Shown: positions 61,080-64,000 of the stretch, piece by piece
Position numbering within the stretch: position 1 is the first letter of the stretch
How the letters are laid out: every line of letters starts with the position of its first letter
Notes under the pieces: model-generated
Database searches by the model: none
What the model saw: only the letters and a program-made list of their open reading frames with translations
Told to the model about the DNA's origin: nothing
Position numbers and translations under genes: made by a program
Source of the DNA: Variovorax jilinensis
GTDB lineage: Bacteria; Pseudomonadota; Gammaproteobacteria; Burkholderiales; Burkholderiaceae_C
NCBI RefSeq assembly: GCF_030316885.1
Contig: NZ_JASZYQ010000005.1
Span: 186,001 to 250,000 of the forward strand
Length of the DNA stretch: 64,000 nt
Direction: 5' to 3'

Positions 61080-62752
61080 AGATCCTGCTTCGCGTGCTGG
61101 CCCTGTTTGCGCCCTACAGGCGCTGGATGCTGCTGGGCGTTCTGCTGTCGACCATCACCGTGCTCGGCAGCGTGGGCCTGATGGCCATCGCGGGCCACTT
61201 CATCGCGGCCATGGCCATCGCGGGCCTGGCCGGTGTGCTGATGAACTATTTCCTGCCCGCGGTCGGCATCCGCTTCCTGGCCATCCTGCGCACGGGCGGC
61301 CGGTATGCCGAGCGCGTGGCCAGCCACGACGCCACCTTCAGGCTGCTCGCCCAACTGCGTGTCTGGCTGTTCCGCAAGCTGGAGCCGCTCGGCCCGGGGC
61401 AGTTGGCGAACGAGCGCGGTGCCGATCTCGCGGCGCGGATCCAGAACGATGTCGACACGCTGCAGCACGCCTACCTGCGGCTCTATGTCCCTCTGCTGAC
61501 GGCGCTGGCCTGCACCACGGTCGTCGTCGCCTTCTTCGCGTGGCGCAGCGTTGCCGCCGCGATCGTGCTGTTCGCCCTGATGGTGACGGCCGGTGTGATC
61601 GTGCCGCTGATCGTCCGACGTGCGAGCGCCGCACCGGGCGCGGCCGCGGTCAAGGCCCATGCTGCCCTCCGCGTGGCGCTGGTGGATGCGCTGCAGGGCA
61701 TGGGCGACCTGGCAGCGTACGGCGCGAACGGGCTCAAGGCGAAGGAGATCGCCGCCATCGGTGACGACCTGGCCGCGCAGCAGAAGCGGGCCGGCGCATT
61801 CACCGTCTCGGCGGAAGGCGTCGTCGGCCTGTGCGCCGGCCTCGCAATGTGGCTGACTGCCCTGATCGCCATCGCAGCGACCGGCGACGGTGCGCTCGGT
61901 CCCGCGGAGGTGCCGATGCTTGCGCTGGCTGCGCTCGCCGCCTTCGAGGCCGTGGCTCCATTGCCGCTGGCCATGCAGCGTTCGACCGAGGTCGTCGCGG
62001 CCGCTCGCCGCATCTTCGCGCTGGCCGACACGGCACCCGCCATGCCGGATCCCGCAGGCGCATCGCCGACTCCCGTCGACAACGGCATCGTGATGCGCAA
62101 CGTGAGCCTGCGCCATGAAGGATCGGCGCGGCTTGCGCTCGATGCCATCGATCTCGCATTGCCCGAAGGACGGCGGATGGCAGTGACGGGATCGAGTGGC
62201 GCCGGCAAGAGCAGCATTGCCCGCGTGTGGGTCCGCTTCTCGGACTACACCGGCGAAGTGCGATTCGGAGGGCATGATCTTCGAAGCTATCGGGCCGAAG
62301 ACCTGCGCGATCGCATTGCGGTATTGACGCAATACACGCATCTGATGACCGGCACATTGCGCGAGAACCTGTTGCTCGCCGCACCCGAAGCTGACCATGC
62401 AGCAATCGCCGACGCACTGGACGCCGCCCAGTTGCGGGACTTCGTCGCCGCGCAGCCCCTGGGTCTCGACACGCCGGTGGGCGAGGGCGGACTGAGTCTC
62501 TCGGCGGGCCAGGCGCGACGGCTGGCCATTGCCCGCGTCCTCCTGCGCAAGGCCGCGGTCGTGGTGCTCGACGAGCCGACCGAAGGACTCGATCCCGAAA
62601 CTGCGCGCAAGGTTCTCCAAGGCGTGTTCTACCGCATGGTAGGGCGCAGCGTTCTCGTCATCACCCACGACCTGACGCAGGTCGATGAGTGGGTCGACGA
62701 AGTCGTGAACATGGAAGAAGGCCGGATCTTTCGACGCGACGAGTCACGGTGA
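61064..62752 (+). CDS. cydC: ABC transporter CydC
   Basis: 562 residues with six membrane helices and an ATPase: Walker A GSSGAGKSS, signature LSLSAGQARR, Walker B VVVLDEPTEGLD. Starts inside the cydD coding end (16-base overlap). Partner of CydD. A long linker (about 340-370) precedes the ATPase. The signature reads LSAGQ instead of LSGGQ, so the second site may be weaker. Confidence 0.93.
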   Translation: MGSDLKILLRVLALFAPYRRWMLLGVLLSTITVLGSVGLMAIAGHFIAAMAIAGLAGVLMNYFLPAVGIRFLAILRTGGRYAERVASHDATFRLLAQLRVWLFRKLEPLGPGQLANERGADLAARIQNDVDTLQHAYLRLYVPLLTALACTTVVVAFFAWRSVAAAIVLFALMVTAGVIVPLIVRRASAAPGAAAVKAHAALRVALVDALQGMGDLAAYGANGLKAKEIAAIGDDLAAQQKRAGAFTVSAEGVVGLCAGLAMWLTALIAIAATGDGALGPAEVPMLALAALAAFEAVAPLPLAMQRSTEVVAAARRIFALADTAPAMPDPAGASPTPVDNGIVMRNVSLRHEGSARLALDAIDLALPEGRRMAVTGSSGAGKSSIARVWVRFSDYTGEVRFGGHDLRSYRAEDLRDRIAVLTQYTHLMTGTLRENLLLAAPEADHAAIADALDAAQLRDFVAAQPLGLDTPVGEGGLSLSAGQARRLAIARVLLRKAAVVVLDEPTEGLDPETARKVLQGVFYRMVGRSVLVITHDLTQVDEWVDEVVNMEEGRIFRRDESR

Positions 62753-62814
62753 CGTGCCAATGACACGTGCAGATAGGACGTTGCCGAAAAGACTAGTACA
62801 CAAGTATTGACACT

Positions 62815-62829
62815 GTGTCTGTCAGACAC
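62815..62829. promoter_or_regulatory. Perfect palindrome upstream of cydA
   Basis: GTGTCTG-T-CAGACAC (62815-62829) lies 61 bases before cydA, directly after TTGACA (62807-62812), a possible -35. It may be an operator for a regulator of the cytochrome bd genes; no T tract follows, so it is not a terminator. The related GTGTCA-like sequence at 62759-62766 (TGACACGTG) is partial. Confidence 0.45.
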
Positions 62830-62890
62830 GACACTGCATTCGCGCGAGTTGCGCTGCCCGCTCCAAGACGAGCACGACACACACGATGCC

Positions 62891-64000
62891 ATGGTCGACG
62901 ACACCGTAGTAGATCTCTCGCGTATTCAGTTCGCAGCCACTGCGCTCTATCACTTTCTTTTCGTGCCGTTGACACTGGGCCTGACGGTCCTGCTGGCAAC
63001 GATGGAAACGGTCTACGTCACCACCGGCCGAGTCATCTACCGGCAGATGACGCAGTTCTGGTCGAAGCTGCTTCTCATCAACTTCGCGCTGGGCGTCGCG
63101 ACCGGACTCACGATGGAGTTCCAGTTCGGCACCAACTGGTCCTTCTATTCGGCCTTCGTCGGCGACACCTTCGGCGCCCCGCTCGCGATCGAAGGCCTGA
63201 TGGCCTTCTTCATGGAGTCGACGTTCATCGGACTCATGGTGTTCGGCTGGGATCGACTGTCGAAGGCACAGCATCTGGTGGTCACCTACCTGGTGGCGCT
63301 CGGCTCCAATCTCTCGGCGCTGTGGATCCTGGTGGCCAACAGCTTCATGCAGCATCCGCAGGGCGCGATCTTCAATCCGGTCACGATGCGCATGGAACTC
63401 TCCAGCTTCGGTGAACTGTTCTTCAACACCGATGCCCAGGCCAAGTTCGTGCACACGAGCATCGCAGGCTACGTGGTGGCTGCCATCTTCGTGTGCGGCA
63501 TCAGCGCCTACTACATGCTGCGCGGGCGTCATATCGAGTTCGCCCGCCGTTCGTTCCGCATTGCGTCGCTGTTCGGCATCCTGGCTACCGCGGGCGTGTT
63601 GACGCTCGGCGATGCGCTGGGTTTCGTGGGTGCGCACGCGCAGCCGACCAAGCTGGTGGCCATGGAAGCCCTCTGGACCACCGAGAAGGCGCCGATGGCC
63701 TTCAATGCGATTGCGATCCCGTCGCAGTCCCAGCAGCGCAATCTCTTCGAGATCCAGATTCCGGCCCTGCTGTCGCTGCTCGTCACCCATTCGTGGGATC
63801 AGTCCGTCCCGGCTGCCGACGTGCTGGTGAAACAGGCGGAGGTCCGAATACGCAACGGGATACCGGCCTTGGCGGCCATGAAGAAGCTCAGTGCCGACCC
63901 GCACGACGCCGAAGCCCTGAAGCTGTTCGACAAGCATCGCGCGGACTTCGGCTATGCCACGCTGGTGCAGCGCTACGTTGCCGACGGCGATGTCACGAAG
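62891..64000 (+). CDS. cydA: Cytochrome bd ubiquinol oxidase subunit I, 3' end beyond window
   Basis: First 370 residues of CydA, open to the right edge. Matches E. coli CydA closely: LSRIQFAATALYHFLFVPLT carries heme-ligand His (His19 in E. coli), KFVHTSIAGYVVAAIF the second His (His186), and the Q-loop region begins after TLGDALGF. ATG 62891 is chosen since it gives the conserved N terminus. With CydDC upstream and probably cydB downstream this is a complete high-affinity terminal oxidase locus. Confidence 0.95.
   Translation, partial: MVDDTVVDLSRIQFAATALYHFLFVPLTLGLTVLLATMETVYVTTGRVIYRQMTQFWSKLLLINFALGVATGLTMEFQFGTNWSFYSAFVGDTFGAPLAIEGLMAFFMESTFIGLMVFGWDRLSKAQHLVVTYLVALGSNLSALWILVANSFMQHPQGAIFNPVTMRMELSSFGELFFNTDAQAKFVHTSIAGYVVAAIFVCGISAYYMLRGRHIEFARRSFRIASLFGILATAGVLTLGDALGFVGAHAQPTKLVAMEALWTTEKAPMAFNAIAIPSQSQQRNLFEIQIPALLSLLVTHSWDQSVPAADVLVKQAEVRIRNGIPALAAMKKLSADPHDAEALKLFDKHRADFGYATLVQRYVADGDVTK

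Noticed and set aside
1..64000. CRISPR arrays, insertion sequences, prophage or integrative-element boundaries.
   Set aside because: No spaced direct repeats, transposase or integrase genes were seen, and composition and gene order look chromosomal. The tRNA-Sec 3' end has no adjacent integrase.

Overview
The window is a GC-rich (roughly two thirds G+C), densely coded, double-stranded chromosomal segment of a Gram-negative betaproteobacterium. The protein sequences, the linkage of the selenocysteine genes to formate dehydrogenase, the cydDCAB order, the orphan TRAP/TAXI binding proteins and the ubiquinone-linked enzymes fit Burkholderiales, most likely Comamonadaceae close to Variovorax; this placement is inference. 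I see no phage genes, insertion sequences, plasmid functions or CRISPR array. It reads as ordinary chromosome with several specialised cassettes.

Layout. 1-4.3 kb: a light-signalling style module (Rcp1-type response regulator cut by the window edge, hybrid histidine kinase, heme oxygenase from a probable CTG start) followed by exonuclease III. 4.3-14.2 kb: a BamE-like lipoprotein, a complete tripartite RND efflux system, an NCS2 purine/pyrimidine permease with an unusual C-terminal RsbW/GHKL-like domain, and a lipoprotein. 14.6-17.6 kb: arylsulfatase and a ClC-type channel. 17.7-25.3 kb: a five-gene ABC exporter (adaptor, double ATPase, two permeases, outer-membrane channel) divergent from its CecR-like TetR regulator, with a palindromic operator inside the exporter promoter. 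25.4-30.6 kb: Lrp-type regulator, homodimeric 2-oxoacid dehydrogenase E1, and small metabolic genes. 30.6-37.5 kb: an IclR-SMP30-oxidoreductase operon with a symmetrical divergent control region, an orphan DctP and an orphan TAXI binding protein.

37.5-51.7 kb is dominated by formate oxidation and selenium. fdhD lies on the plus strand; on the minus strand fdnG-fdnH-fdnI-fdhE-selA-selB-tRNA-Sec-poxB follow each other with overlaps or very short gaps. fdnG is read through an in-frame TGA (Sec196) followed by a bacterial SECIS hairpin with a bulged U and a GU-containing loop. The locus therefore carries both the selenoenzyme and the machinery that decodes it, except selD, which is not in this window.

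51.8-57.8 kb holds the least explained part: a four-gene minus-strand cassette (methyltransferase, PIG-L/LmbE deacetylase, acyl-CoA-dehydrogenase-like protein, family 2 glycosyltransferase) divergent from a four-gene plus-strand cassette (winged-helix-like protein, small Ras-like GTPase, two Roadblock/LC7-type proteins). The first looks like a small biosynthetic pathway for an unknown glycolipid-like or amino-sugar product; the second resembles MglA/MglB polarity or actinobacterial conservon modules. 57.8-64 kb: pobA, then cydD-cydC and the start of cydA (cytochrome bd), which runs off the right edge.
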